A stretch of DNA of 64,000 bases, taken from NCBI RefSeq assembly GCF_000373565.1, contig NZ_KB891831.1, positions 187,330-251,329 on the forward strand. The letters run 5' to 3'. The first letter of the stretch is position 1. Each line of letters opens with the position of its first letter. The notes under the pieces are model-generated. The model was not told the DNA's origin. It saw only the letters and a program-made list of their open reading frames with translations, and did not search any database. The DNA comes from Streptomyces sp. HmicA12. Lineage in GTDB: Bacteria; Actinomycetota; Actinomycetes; Streptomycetales; Streptomycetaceae. Positions 45,685-53,763 of the stretch are shown one piece after another. Both the position numbers and the translations under genes were made by a program.

Positions 45685-47331
45685 ATGACCGACACCGCAC
45701 CCGCCGATCTCGTCTTCACCGGCGGCCCGGTCCACACCGGCTCGCCCGCCCGTTCCCGCGCCACGACGGTGGCGGTGCGCGGGGAGCGCGTCGTCGCCGT
45801 CGGCCACGACGAGGTGCGCGAGCTGATCGGTCCGCGCACCGAAGTCGTCGACCTCGCGGGGAAGTTGCTGATCCCAGGTTTCCAGGACGCGCACGCGCAC
45901 CCCGTCGGCGGCGGGATGGAGATGGGCCAGTGCGACCTGAGCGGGGCGACGACGCTCGCCGAGTACCGGCAGACGATCACCGCGTACGCCCGTGAGCACG
46001 CCGACAGCGAGTGGGTCACCGGCGGCGGCTGGGCGATGGAGGCGTTCCCCGGCGGCCTGCCGACGGCCGCCGAGCTGGACGCGCTCGTCCCCGACCGCCC
46101 CGTCTACCTGGTCAACCGCGACCACCACGGCGCCTGGGTCAACTCCCTCGCCCTGGAGCGCGCCGGCATCGACGCCCGTACCCCCGACCCGTCCGACGGC
46201 CGCATCGAGCGCGCCGCCGACGGGACACCGACCGGCATGCTCCAGGAGGGCGCCGCGAACCTGGTCGGCCGGCTGCTGCCGCGGATCACCCGCGAGGAGC
46301 GGATCGCGGGCCTGCTGCGCGCCCAGGGACTGCTCCACTCCCTCGGCATCACCGCCTGGCAGGACGCCCTGCTCGGCGAGCACGCCAACCTCACCGACGC
46401 GACCGACGCGTATCTCGCGTGCGCGGACGACGGCACCCTGACCGCGCGCGTCGTGGGCGCGCTGTGGTGGGACCGGGCGCGCGGCACCGAGCAGATCGAG
46501 GAGCTCCTCGCCCGCCGGGCCGCGGGCACGCGCGGCCGGTTCCGCTCGACGACCGTGAAGATCATGCAGGACGGGGTCGCCGAGAACGGCACGGCCGCGC
46601 TGCTCGGCCCGTACCTGGACGGCTGCGGGTGCGTGTCCGACAACAGCGGGATCAGCTTCGTACCGCCCGAGGACCTCAAGAAGTACGTCACCGAGCTCGA
46701 CGCGCACGGCTTCCAGGTGCACTTCCACGCCCTCGGCGACCGGGCCGTGCGGGAGGCGCTCGACGCGGTGGAGGCGGCGCGGCGCGCCAACGGATGGTCG
46801 GACACCCGCCCGCACCTGGCCCATCTCCAGGTCGTGCACCCGGACGACATAGGCCGGTTCCGGGCGCTCGGCGCGACGGCGAACACGCAGCCGCTGTGGG
46901 CCGCGCACGAACCGCAGATGGACGAGCTGACCATTCCGTTCCTGGGCGCGGAGCGGGCGTCGTGGCAGTATCCGTTCGGGGCGCTGCTGCGCTCCGGCGC
47001 GACGCTCGCGGCGGGCAGCGACTGGCCGGTGAGCAGCCCCGACCCGTTGCAGGGCATCCACGTGGCGGTGAACCGGATCGACGCCGGCGCCGCCGACGGC
47101 ACCCCGGTGTTCCTGCCCGAGCAGCGGATCGGTCTGCTGGACGCGCTCACCGCGTACACGGCGGGCAGCGCGTACGTGAACCATCTCGACGAGGAGACCG
47201 GGACGATCGCGCCCGGGTATCTGGCGGACGTGGTGGTCCTGGACCGGGATCCGTTCGCGGGCCCGGCCGAGGAGATCGGCACGACGAAGGTGGCGCAGAC
47301 GTACGTCGGGGGGCGGCGCGTCTACGGCTGA
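45685..47331 (+). CDS. YtcJ/NfdA-type amidohydrolase
   Basis: The protein is 548 aa, an amidohydrolase-3 family metal-dependent hydrolase. The HxH motif is in GFQDAHAHPVGGG, the carboxylated-Lys region in KIMQDGVAENGTAALL, and HFHALGDRAV, HLAHLQVVHP and AAGSDWPVSSPDP provide the other His and the catalytic Asp. The family includes N-substituted formamide deformylase. The ATG at 45685 has AGGAG 9 nt upstream; a TTG at 45676 is the alternative. It follows the permease and ends inside the stop of the convergent gene at 47322 (10-nt overlap). Confidence 0.9.
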   Translation: MTDTAPADLVFTGGPVHTGSPARSRATTVAVRGERVVAVGHDEVRELIGPRTEVVDLAGKLLIPGFQDAHAHPVGGGMEMGQCDLSGATTLAEYRQTITAYAREHADSEWVTGGGWAMEAFPGGLPTAAELDALVPDRPVYLVNRDHHGAWVNSLALERAGIDARTPDPSDGRIERAADGTPTGMLQEGAANLVGRLLPRITREERIAGLLRAQGLLHSLGITAWQDALLGEHANLTDATDAYLACADDGTLTARVVGALWWDRARGTEQIEELLARRAAGTRGRFRSTTVKIMQDGVAENGTAALLGPYLDGCGCVSDNSGISFVPPEDLKKYVTELDAHGFQVHFHALGDRAVREALDAVEAARRANGWSDTRPHLAHLQVVHPDDIGRFRALGATANTQPLWAAHEPQMDELTIPFLGAERASWQYPFGALLRSGATLAAGSDWPVSSPDPLQGIHVAVNRIDAGAADGTPVFLPEQRIGLLDALTAYTAGSAYVNHLDEETGTIAPGYLADVVVLDRDPFAGPAEEIGTTKVAQTYVGGRRVYG

Positions 47332-47831
47332 CGCCTGGCCGGCGGCTCGGGCTCGTCGGGGCTGTCGAAGCGGAACGGCACCGCGAGCCGGGCGGCCAGC
47401 TCGCTGCCGATCCGCTCGGCGACGACAGCGGCCGGGTGGCGCGGCCCGGTCTCCTCGTCGCCGAGGTGCCGGCGGGCCGCGCCCCACGTCACGGTGGTCA
47501 GCGCCCGCGAGCCCGCGGGCCGCGCGGTGACGGCGACCAGCTCCACGAACCAGTCGTGGACCGTGTCCCCGTCCCACTCGGCGGCGATCTCCACCACCCG
47601 CGCGGGCGCGAGGGCAGCCAACTCCGTTATATCGAGCGGTGGTTCGGGCCGCCGCGCGACTCGCTCCCCGTGGTGGGCGTACCGCCGCTCCACGACGATC
47701 TGCGCGTCCCGCAGACTCACACCGCACGTGACCAGGACGTGGACGGCCGTCATCCGCGCGTCCCGCAGCACCTGCCCGTCGGCCTCCTCGCGGAGTTCGG
47801 CGGGCAGCGCGTCCCAGATGTCGTCAGGCAT
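47322..47831 (-). CDS. Hypothetical cytoplasmic protein, coupled to the formylglycine-generating enzyme
   Basis: The protein is 169 aa with no TM helix or signal. It is rich in Ala and Arg with a mainly helical pattern (ADGQVLRDARMTAVHVLVTC, VSLRDAQIVVERRYAHHGERV). I do not recognise a family. Its ATG at 47831 overlaps the formylglycine-generating enzyme stop by 8 nt, so it is translated from the same messenger. The C-terminus overlaps the convergent amidohydrolase stop by 10 nt. A role in that enzyme's function is possible but only positional. Confidence 0.6.
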   Translation of the reverse strand: MPDDIWDALPAELREEADGQVLRDARMTAVHVLVTCGVSLRDAQIVVERRYAHHGERVARRPEPPLDITELAALAPARVVEIAAEWDGDTVHDWFVELVAVTARPAGSRALTTVTWGAARRHLGDEETGPRHPAAVVAERIGSELAARLAVPFRFDSPDEPEPPARRQP

Positions 47832-48804
47832 CGGCGGCGCACCGGAAGCCGCAGTTGCCGCTGCTGGAGTCCGGGGTGTTCCGGGTCCGGGCGGCCACCC
47901 GGTAGCGGTTGCAGTACGAGTCGTGGCACATGTACGAGCCGCCGCGCATGACCCGGCCCTCGCCCTCCTCGGGGCCGCGCGGGTCGGTCGCCGGGGTCGC
48001 CGGGTGCGTCGCCGTGAAGCGGTCGGCGACCCACTCCCACACGTTGCCCACGACGTTGTAGAGGCCGTAGGCGTTGGGCCGGTAGGTGTCCACGGGGGCG
48101 GTGCCGACGTGCCCGTCCTCGCCGGTGTTCACGCGCGGGAAGTCGCCCTGCCAGATGTTGCAGCGCCAGCGGCCGCGCGGGGTCAGTTCGTCGCCCCACG
48201 GGTAGCGGGCCTGGTCGAGGCCGCCGCGGGCGGCGTACTCCCACTCGGCCTCGGTGGGCAGCCGCTTGCCCGCCCACCGCGCGTAGGCGTGGGCGTCGTC
48301 CCAGCTGACGTGGACGACGGGGTGCCGGGCCCGGTCCCCGATGCCGGTGCCGGGTCCTTCGGGGGCGCGCCAGGTCGCGCCCTCGACGCCGCGCCACCAC
48401 GGGGTCGCGGCGGGGGCCCGGGTGGCGCGGACCTGCTGAGGTGCGAGGAAGCCCGCGAAGACGTACGACCAGCCGAACCGCTCGGCGGCCGTGACGTACC
48501 CGGTCTCCTTCACGAAGGTGGCGAACTGGGCGTTGGTGACGGCGTGTTCGTCGATGCGGAACGCGGGGACGGTGACCTCGCGCACGGGTCCCTCGCCGTC
48601 GCCGGGGTTGGCGTACGCGTCCTCGTTGCCCATCCGGAACGTGCCGCCGGGGAGTGTGGCCATGCCCTTGCCGGACGCCTTGCGACGCGGCGTGACGGTG
48701 AGCGCCGCCGGTGCGGGCGCGCTGCCACCGCGGGGTGCGGCGCAGCACGCGGGAGTGGTCGCCCCGTCGCCGGTGTCGGTCGCAGAAGGGTCGTGCGCGG
48801 TCAA
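47824..48804 (-). CDS. Formylglycine-generating enzyme (sulfatase-modifying factor)
   Basis: About 326 aa. This is the FGE-sulfatase fold from LPGGTFRMGNEDAYANPGDGE through GNVWEWVADRFTATH to the active-site segment RGGSYMCHDSYCNRYRVAART. The two Cys of MCHDSYC correspond to the redox/copper pair of S. coelicolor FGE. RLPTEAEWEYAARGGLDQARYPWGDELTPRGRWRCNIWQGDFPRVNT is nearly the same as that protein as I recall it. It converts a sulfatase active-site Cys to formylglycine. Start uncertain: a TTG at 48804 with a GGGAGAG, or GTG at 48861. No sulfatase is in the window. Confidence 0.9.
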   Translation of the reverse strand: MTAHDPSATDTGDGATTPACCAAPRGGSAPAPAALTVTPRRKASGKGMATLPGGTFRMGNEDAYANPGDGEGPVREVTVPAFRIDEHAVTNAQFATFVKETGYVTAAERFGWSYVFAGFLAPQQVRATRAPAATPWWRGVEGATWRAPEGPGTGIGDRARHPVVHVSWDDAHAYARWAGKRLPTEAEWEYAARGGLDQARYPWGDELTPRGRWRCNIWQGDFPRVNTGEDGHVGTAPVDTYRPNAYGLYNVVGNVWEWVADRFTATHPATPATDPRGPEEGEGRVMRGGSYMCHDSYCNRYRVAARTRNTPDSSSGNCGFRCAADA

Positions 48805-48883
48805 AGCTCTCTCCCGGTGCAGCACAAGTGTTCGCGGTCGCTTGTTCGCCGATCCTCGCACGCCTGATCGCGGCCGGAACAGT

Positions 48884-48924
48884 GAGGCCGGGGCGGGGCC
48901 GTCCGGTGGCCCCGCCCCGGCCTC
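48884..48924 (-). terminator. 17-bp hairpin downstream of the hexosaminidase
   Basis: Arms GAGGCCGGGGCGGGGCC (48884-48900) and GGCCCCGCCCCGGCCTC (48908-48924) are perfectly paired around a GTCCGGT loop. It is 13 nt past the GH20 stop on the − strand and upstream of the formylglycine enzyme. A strong terminator. Confidence 0.8.
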
Positions 48925-48936
48925 GCACCGGTCGGG

Positions 48937-50826
48937 TCAGGCGTGCGTCAGGCGCCAGACGGCGGCTTGCCGCTGGTCGGCCGGGTACTGCACCAGCGCG
49001 CCGTCATCGGTGACGTGGACGGGCATCTGCGTGATGGCGTTGGTGAGCCGGTGACCGCCGGGCACCTCGGAGAGCACCCATCGCTGCAGGGTCCTCTCGG
49101 CGTCGCAGGCCTCCTGGGTGACGGCCGAGCCCGGCTCCAGCGGCAGGTCGTGGGTGAGCTTGCCGCTGCGGGTCTCCAGGCACTTCCCGGTCGCGGGGTC
49201 GGTGAGGGTCACATAGCCGTCGGAGGTGCGCGTGACCGTCAACTGTCGCTTTCCGGCGTGACGTTGTGTGTCGGTGAAGGTGTAGGTGCCGTCCGCTACC
49301 GGGACCCGGGTGAGGTCACGCCAACCGGGCGCGTGGGTGACGGCCGCGGCCCGCGCGGCGAACGCGTCGTAGGTGGCGTCCGGGTGCGCGGCGCCCCACG
49401 TGACCTGGGCGATGTGCGCGAGCGGCAGTTCGGTGGACTCGGCGACCTGGTTCTCGGTCTCGGCGGCGCCGTAGTCCGGCCACAGGCTGATCTTGGCGCC
49501 GGTGATGCCCTTGGCCGAGGTGAGCTTCTCGCCCTCGAAGCTGCGCGGGTCCCACTGCTCGTCGTACAGCTTGCGGGTGTCGGTGTGGAAGCCGCCGCGT
49601 ACGAGGTAGAGGGAGTAGGCGGCGTTCATCACGGGGTGGCCCTGCGCGATGAGTTGACTGGGCTTCACCTTCACGCCGAGCCAGTGCTCGACGGTGGTGC
49701 CGGGGGTGACGGGGACGGTGTTGGCGCCGGTCAGCCCGTCGTTCCAGATGCGCAGCCGCTTGCCCTTGCTCGCGGCGTAGGCCTCGACTCGGTTGACGAA
49801 GTCGATGAAGGCGTCCTGGGGCGTCGCGTTCTCGCCGTACTTCGCCTTCGCGTATTCCAGGACGTGCGGGTACTTGGCGAAGTCGGAGCCGAGCATGTAC
49901 TCGTCGGCGCCCATGTGCCACCACTTGGCCGGGAACACCTCGCCGTACTCGTCGATGAGGCTCTTGTAGTAGCCGAACGCCTCGGGCTCGGTGATGTCGA
50001 GGCGCGACGGCTGGGCCTTGCCGTCGGTGTCGACGAGCTGGAGGTCGGGCCGGTTCTCGATCCAGGGGTCGATGTGCCCGGGTGAGTTGATCTCCGGGAC
50101 GATCGTGACGTGGTACTTCTCGCCGAGCGCGACGAGCCGCCGGATCTCGCTCCTGGTGTAGTACCCCCAGGAGTTGGCCTCGGGGTGGGCGTCGCTCTTC
50201 ACCTTCAGTTCGAGGAGGAGCTGGTTGAGCTTGTGGTACGCCATGTCGCGCACGAGGTTCTCCAGCCAGTCGGTGGAGATGTGCACGTAGCAGGCGCAGA
50301 CGCCGACTCCGCGCTCCTTGTACCGCGGCACGTCGACGGTGTGCCCGGCGGCGATCTCGTCGTCCTGCGCGAGGAGTTGGAGGAGGGTGCGGGTGCCGTA
50401 GAAGGCGCCGGTCTCGGCGGCGCCGGTGATCTCGAGGCGTTTCCCGGAGGTCAACTCGTAGCCCTCGGCGCCCAGTTGCCTGCTCTCGTCCGGGTCGACG
50501 TCGACGACGATGTCCCCGGCGCGGGACGGCCCTCCGACGACCGGCACGTCACCCTTGCCCGCGGCGCGCAGGTCGCCGGCGAGGGTGCGGGCCACGCGCC
50601 GGGACGCGGCGTCGGCGGCGACGAGGCGGCTGTCGTCACCGAAGGAGTATCGTCCGCCCTCCGCCGTCCAGTTGGTGAGGGCCGGGACGGTCCTGGGGCC
50701 GGAGTCCTGCGCGGCGTCGGCACGAGCCAGGGGCGCCGGAACCGTCAGCAGCAGGAGTGCCGCGGCCGCGCCGAGCCATCTGTGCCTGCGTCGTCGAGGT
50801 GCACGGATCACACGAGAATCGGTCAT
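48937..50826 (-). CDS. Secreted beta-N-acetylhexosaminidase (GH20) with C-terminal ricin-like region
   Basis: The protein is 629 aa. The signal peptide RRRRHRWLGAAAALLLLTVPAPLARA has a Tat-like basic start. An N-terminal GH20b domain (about 50-160) precedes the catalytic barrel (about 170-480). The neighbouring acid pair Asp308-Glu309 is in KWWHMGADEYML, the substrate-assisted site. WNDGLTGANT and SLWPDYGAAE also line the pocket. The last 130 residues (TYTFTDTQRHAGKRQLTV to RQAAVWRLTHA) look like a beta-trefoil carbohydrate-binding domain. It releases terminal GlcNAc/GalNAc from chitin or glycans. Confidence 0.92.
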   Translation of the reverse strand: MTDSRVIRAPRRRRHRWLGAAAALLLLTVPAPLARADAAQDSGPRTVPALTNWTAEGGRYSFGDDSRLVAADAASRRVARTLAGDLRAAGKGDVPVVGGPSRAGDIVVDVDPDESRQLGAEGYELTSGKRLEITGAAETGAFYGTRTLLQLLAQDDEIAAGHTVDVPRYKERGVGVCACYVHISTDWLENLVRDMAYHKLNQLLLELKVKSDAHPEANSWGYYTRSEIRRLVALGEKYHVTIVPEINSPGHIDPWIENRPDLQLVDTDGKAQPSRLDITEPEAFGYYKSLIDEYGEVFPAKWWHMGADEYMLGSDFAKYPHVLEYAKAKYGENATPQDAFIDFVNRVEAYAASKGKRLRIWNDGLTGANTVPVTPGTTVEHWLGVKVKPSQLIAQGHPVMNAAYSLYLVRGGFHTDTRKLYDEQWDPRSFEGEKLTSAKGITGAKISLWPDYGAAETENQVAESTELPLAHIAQVTWGAAHPDATYDAFAARAAAVTHAPGWRDLTRVPVADGTYTFTDTQRHAGKRQLTVTRTSDGYVTLTDPATGKCLETRSGKLTHDLPLEPGSAVTQEACDAERTLQRWVLSEVPGGHRLTNAITQMPVHVTDDGALVQYPADQRQAAVWRLTHA

Positions 50827-50975
50827 GACATCGGATGCTTCAAGCGAGGCATGAGCCTGTCAAGGGACAACATTGCGCAACCACTTGGACATCCGCGACC
50901 GCCACACCGAAATCCATCCGATGACTCAACGCGCCACGGAATGCGTACCGCGGACCGCGGCAGGCGGGCCGCGCG

Positions 50976-51479
50976 TCAGTCCACGTCCACGTCCACGTCC
51001 ATGTCCACGTCCACGTCGTCGAGCAGCCGCAGCATCTCCGTCAACACCCGCACGCACGCGTCGACATCACCGCCGCTGACCCGCCCGTGGATACCGGCCA
51101 GCTCCGCGCGCTCCCGGTCGACGACGGCCGCGATGGCGGCGCGCCCCGCGCCGGTCAGGCGAATCAGGGAGGACCGCTTGTGCGCGGGGTTGGGCACGGC
51201 TTCGACATAACGGAGAGCGGCCGCCTCGTTCGTCATGCGCTGCACGAACTGCCGGCTCAGCGACTGCGCCCGCCCCATCTGAGGCACCGTCAAAGGCCCG
51301 CGCTTGGCGAGCAGATCGAGCACCGCCCGTACTCCGACGGACACCCCGGCGTCGGCTCCGTCCAGCTCGACCTTGCGCAGCACGCGCCGGTACAGCGGGC
51401 CCACGAGGTCGTACACCTCGGCCAGCCGCGCGGCCATCACGTCCGGCGTCTCTTCCGCGGCCTCGTCCATGTCTCCCAC
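50976..51479 (-). CDS. MarR-family regulator with acidic repeat tail
   Basis: The protein is 167 aa. A MarR winged HTH is at about 45-115 (KRGPLTVPQMGRAQSLSRQFVQRMTNEAAALRYVEAVPNPAHKRSSLIRLT). The last 14 residues are DDVDVDMDVDVDVD, encoded by a hexanucleotide tract GTCCAC repeated at 50979-51010, unusual for the family. It diverges from the alpha/beta hydrolase gene, with two 17-nt operators in the gap. It probably represses both in the absence of a small ligand. Alternative start MDEAAEE at 51470. Confidence 0.87.
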   Translation of the reverse strand: MGDMDEAAEETPDVMAARLAEVYDLVGPLYRRVLRKVELDGADAGVSVGVRAVLDLLAKRGPLTVPQMGRAQSLSRQFVQRMTNEAAALRYVEAVPNPAHKRSSLIRLTGAGRAAIAAVVDRERAELAGIHGRVSGGDVDACVRVLTEMLRLLDDVDVDMDVDVDVD

Positions 51480-51498
51480 TCCCCCATGATGCCCTTCA

Positions 51499-51546
51499 TG
51501 GCAACCAGGTTGTCATCACCCGGCGGGAATGACACCTTGGTTGTCA
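51499..51546. promoter_or_regulatory. Two 17-nt MarR operators
   Basis: TGGCAACCAGGTTGTCA (51499-51515) and TGACACCTTGGTTGTCA (51530-51546) are near-palindromes. After inverting one, they share TGRCAACCwGGTTGTCA-like sequence. They are centred 31 nt apart (about three helical turns) between the divergent marR and hydrolase starts. The second overlaps the hydrolase start codon. Confidence 0.8.
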
Positions 51547-52329
51547 TGATGGATCTGCACTGGCTCGACACGGACAGCTCCGACTCCGGCCGCCCTCTCG
51601 TGCTGCTGCACGGCGGCTTCCTCGACCACGGCATGTGGGACGCCCAGATCCCCGCGTTCGCCGAGCACCATCGGGTGATCGCGCCGGACGCGCGGCCACG
51701 GGGAGTCCGCCAACGCCAGGGGACCGTTCCGGCACACCGACGACCTCGCCGCGCTGCTGCGCCATCTCGACACCGGGCCCGCGATCCTGGTCGGTGTCTC
51801 CATGGGCGGCTCCCTCGCGATCGACACCGCCCTGGAACACCCGGACCTGGTCGCCGCGGTCGCGGTCGTCGGCGCGGGCACCAGCGAGCCGTACTTCGAC
51901 GACCCCTGGACGCTGGCGACGTGGCGCGCCTGGCACGCGGCCATGGCGGCCGGTGACCTCGACACGGCGGTGGACACCTTCACACGCTTCGCGGCGGGCC
52001 CGCACCGCGAACTCGGCGCACTCGGCCCCGGCGTCGTCGACCGGCTGCGCCGGATGACCCGCCACACCCTGTCCCAGCACACCCGCGACGAGCCGGACCA
52101 CCAGATCCCGCTGACCGGCACCTGGGAGCGGGCCGCGGGTATCGAGGTGCCGGTGCTCGCGGTGACCGGAACGCTCGACTCCCCCGACCACATTGGCATG
52201 GCCGAACGCCTCGCCCGTACGGTCGCGAACGGCCGGGTGGCGCCGGTCGAGGGGACCGCCCACTACCCGAACATGGAACGCCCGGACGTCTTCGACGCGC
52301 TCGTCGAGGACTTCGTCGGCACCCTGTGA
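51546..52329 (+). pseudogene. Alpha/beta hydrolase interrupted by a 2-nt frameshift
   Basis: Frame 1 encodes the start of an alpha/beta hydrolase: MMDLHWLDTD, LVLLHGGFLDHGMWD (oxyanion HGG), HHRVIAPDAR. The frame is then lost at about 51693 and the rest of the protein reads in the +1 frame, from GHGESANARGPFRHTDDLAALL. That second part includes VGVSMGGSLAIDTA with nucleophile Ser and GTAHYPNMERPDVF with catalytic His. The family motif DARGHG would be restored by adding two bases (CG) in the run GACGCGCGGCC. Loss of one CG unit by slippage, or a sequencing error, would explain this. Both halves show normal GC3 bias, so the event is recent. Confidence 0.85.
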
Positions 52330-52363
52330 GGGGTGCGCGCAAACGCGTTCGCCCGCACCCCTC
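52328..52363. terminator. 10-bp hairpin at the hydrolase stop
   Basis: GAGGGGTGCG (52328-52337) pairs with CGCACCCCTC (52354-52363) around a 16-nt loop. It overlaps the hydrolase TGA and lies 48 nt past the stop of the convergent small peptide gene, so it may end both transcripts. Confidence 0.65.
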
Positions 52364-52410
52364 ACCGAGGAGGGATGCGGGCGCATTGATCGGACGGCGC
52401 GGCCCCGCGG

Positions 52411-52584
52411 TCAGTCGACGCTGGGCAGGATGTGCGGCTCGGCCAGGTCGTCCTCGTAGCCGGCGAGGCGGATCGGGGCCGAGCGGGCCCAGACGTCGAG
52501 ACTGCCGAGCTTCTCCGGCCGGCGGCCGGCCCGCTCCGCACGTTCCTTCGGGCGCTGTTCGAGATTCGTCTTCTCTGGTGTCAC
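52411..52584 (-). CDS. 57-aa orphan peptide with strong ribosome binding site
   Basis: A short ORF with GTG at 52584 and a perfect AAGGAG about 8 nt upstream. Codon use is normal GC3-rich. The first 25 residues are very charged (TNLEQRPKERAERAGRRPEK). The second half changes in character to LGSLDVWARSAPIRLAGYED followed by a short acidic end ending PSVD. This leader/core-like split resembles RiPP precursors, but no modifying enzyme is adjacent, and I cannot name a family. It lies alone between the hydrolase and a 356-nt non-coding stretch. Confidence 0.6.
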   Translation of the reverse strand: MTPEKTNLEQRPKERAERAGRRPEKLGSLDVWARSAPIRLAGYEDDLAEPHILPSVD

Positions 52585-52940
52585 CGCGCACTCCTTGTGT
52601 GTCGGGTAACCCGCTCCGGCGTGACCGGTCCAGCGTCGTACAGGACACCGGACGCCCGATCGGGTGTGGGTAGAGAGCCAGTTCGGGCGCGGTGGCGCCG
52701 GTTGTCGCTGGTGGGATCGGCCGTGGTGACCGGCCTCTCCCCGGACGGAACCATGGGTACGGGTGGGACCCACGTGCGGTAACCGTCCGGCTACAGAGTA
52801 ACCAAATGAGCGGGGGTCCGCTCTATGGCGCTGAAACCTGCCGGCCCTTCAGGGGCCGCCAGGTATTCATTCAGCCATGCCGGTCCGTCCCGGCGCGAGC
52901 GGTTTTGCGTCGGGTCGGCGTTCGGGCCGTGGCCGCCGGG
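52585..52940. other. 356-nt intergenic stretch with one hairpin
   Basis: No convincing gene. A stem-loop at 52836-52864 (ACCTG-C-CGGCCC, loop, GGGCCG-C-CAGGT) lies about 77 nt past the DUF4142 stop on the − strand and is probably its terminator. The part nearest 52585 must carry the promoter for the 57-aa peptide. Confidence 0.55.
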
Positions 52941-53720
52941 TCAGGAGGTGGGGGCGGGACGGTCGGTGTTGATCGTGCGGCCCGGCTCGTCGGTCGGCTC
53001 GGCCGAAGGCCGCGACGTCGCGTCGGGACTTCCGGTGGGCTGAGCGGGGTTTGGGGTGGTTGGGACCTGTCCGTCCGGCGGCGGCGGCCCGGTCGGGCTT
53101 GCGGTCGCGGTGCCGGCCGCTTCGTCGGCGATGGCGTCGAAGTCCACGTCACCGGTGTTCTCCAGCATGGTGATGTGGTCGAGCACCGTCTGGTTGGCGT
53201 CGGTGGCGAGTTCTCGTACAAGTGAATTACGGGTGGTGTTGCGGATCTGGCCGATGAGCGCGAACACCTTGCCGTGCGCGTTGCGCAGCAGATTGGCGAA
53301 CTTCTGCTCATAGTCCTTGCCGCTCGCCGCCGTCAGTTCGTCCAGCCAGCCCTGCTGCTGCGCGTTGGGCTGGTTGGGGAGTTCCACGCCGAGCTTGGCG
53401 GCCACCGTGCGTACCCGTTGGTCGAGGTCCATGTGTCCGACGACGAGGTGGTCGCCCGTGTCCCTGACCGCTTGGGTGGGGGCGCGCTCCATGGCCTGCT
53501 GGCCGGCCGGTATCTCCCACAGTCCGGCGAGTCTGACCCGCACGACGAAGTCCCGGTCCGTCGCCGACAGCGGACCCCACTGGGTGGCCACGGTGCCGGC
53601 GTTCAGATTCGCCTGGCCGGTTCCCGAGCGGCTGGCGTACGACCAGATGGGGAACGCCAGGGCGCCGACCGTGGCGACCAGGGCGGCGAGGATGAGGGCG
53701 GTGCCGTTGACGCGACGCAA
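52941..53720 (-). CDS. DUF4142 exported protein with disordered tail
   Basis: The protein is 259 aa. An N-terminal signal-anchor (TALILAALVATVGALAFPIW) precedes a DUF4142 helical bundle (about 50-190). In it, SATDRDFVVRVRLAGLWEIPAGQQAMERA, VRDTGDHLVVGHMDLDQRV and KFANLLRNAHGKVFALIGQIRNTTRN are visible. The bundle is ferritin-like in shape, and its His/Glu pattern is suggestive of metal binding but unproven. The last 55 residues are Pro/Thr/Ser rich. The start is an unusual TTG at 53720 with a GGGAGG upstream. It follows the ccdA gene on the same strand, 43 nt away. Confidence 0.85.
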   Translation of the reverse strand: MRRVNGTALILAALVATVGALAFPIWSYASRSGTGQANLNAGTVATQWGPLSATDRDFVVRVRLAGLWEIPAGQQAMERAPTQAVRDTGDHLVVGHMDLDQRVRTVAAKLGVELPNQPNAQQQGWLDELTAASGKDYEQKFANLLRNAHGKVFALIGQIRNTTRNSLVRELATDANQTVLDHITMLENTGDVDFDAIADEAAGTATASPTGPPPPDGQVPTTPNPAQPTGSPDATSRPSAEPTDEPGRTINTDRPAPTS

Positions 53721-53763
53721 GCAGGCCTCCCGGTGCCCGAGCTCAACTCGCCATCTCGGCGAG

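Noticed and set aside
44026-47727. 1233-aa − strand frame across the permease and amidohydrolase
   Set aside because: It lies opposite two motif-rich genes and contains no recognisable domain. High GC makes long antisense frames common.
50979-51016. GTCCAC tract considered as CRISPR-like or regulatory repeat
   Set aside because: Units are 6 nt without spacers and lie in frame in the MarR gene.
52692-53225. 177-aa + strand frame in the 52.7-53.2 kb gap
   Set aside because: Gly/Arg-rich translation, no ribosome binding site, and half of it is antisense to the DUF4142 gene.
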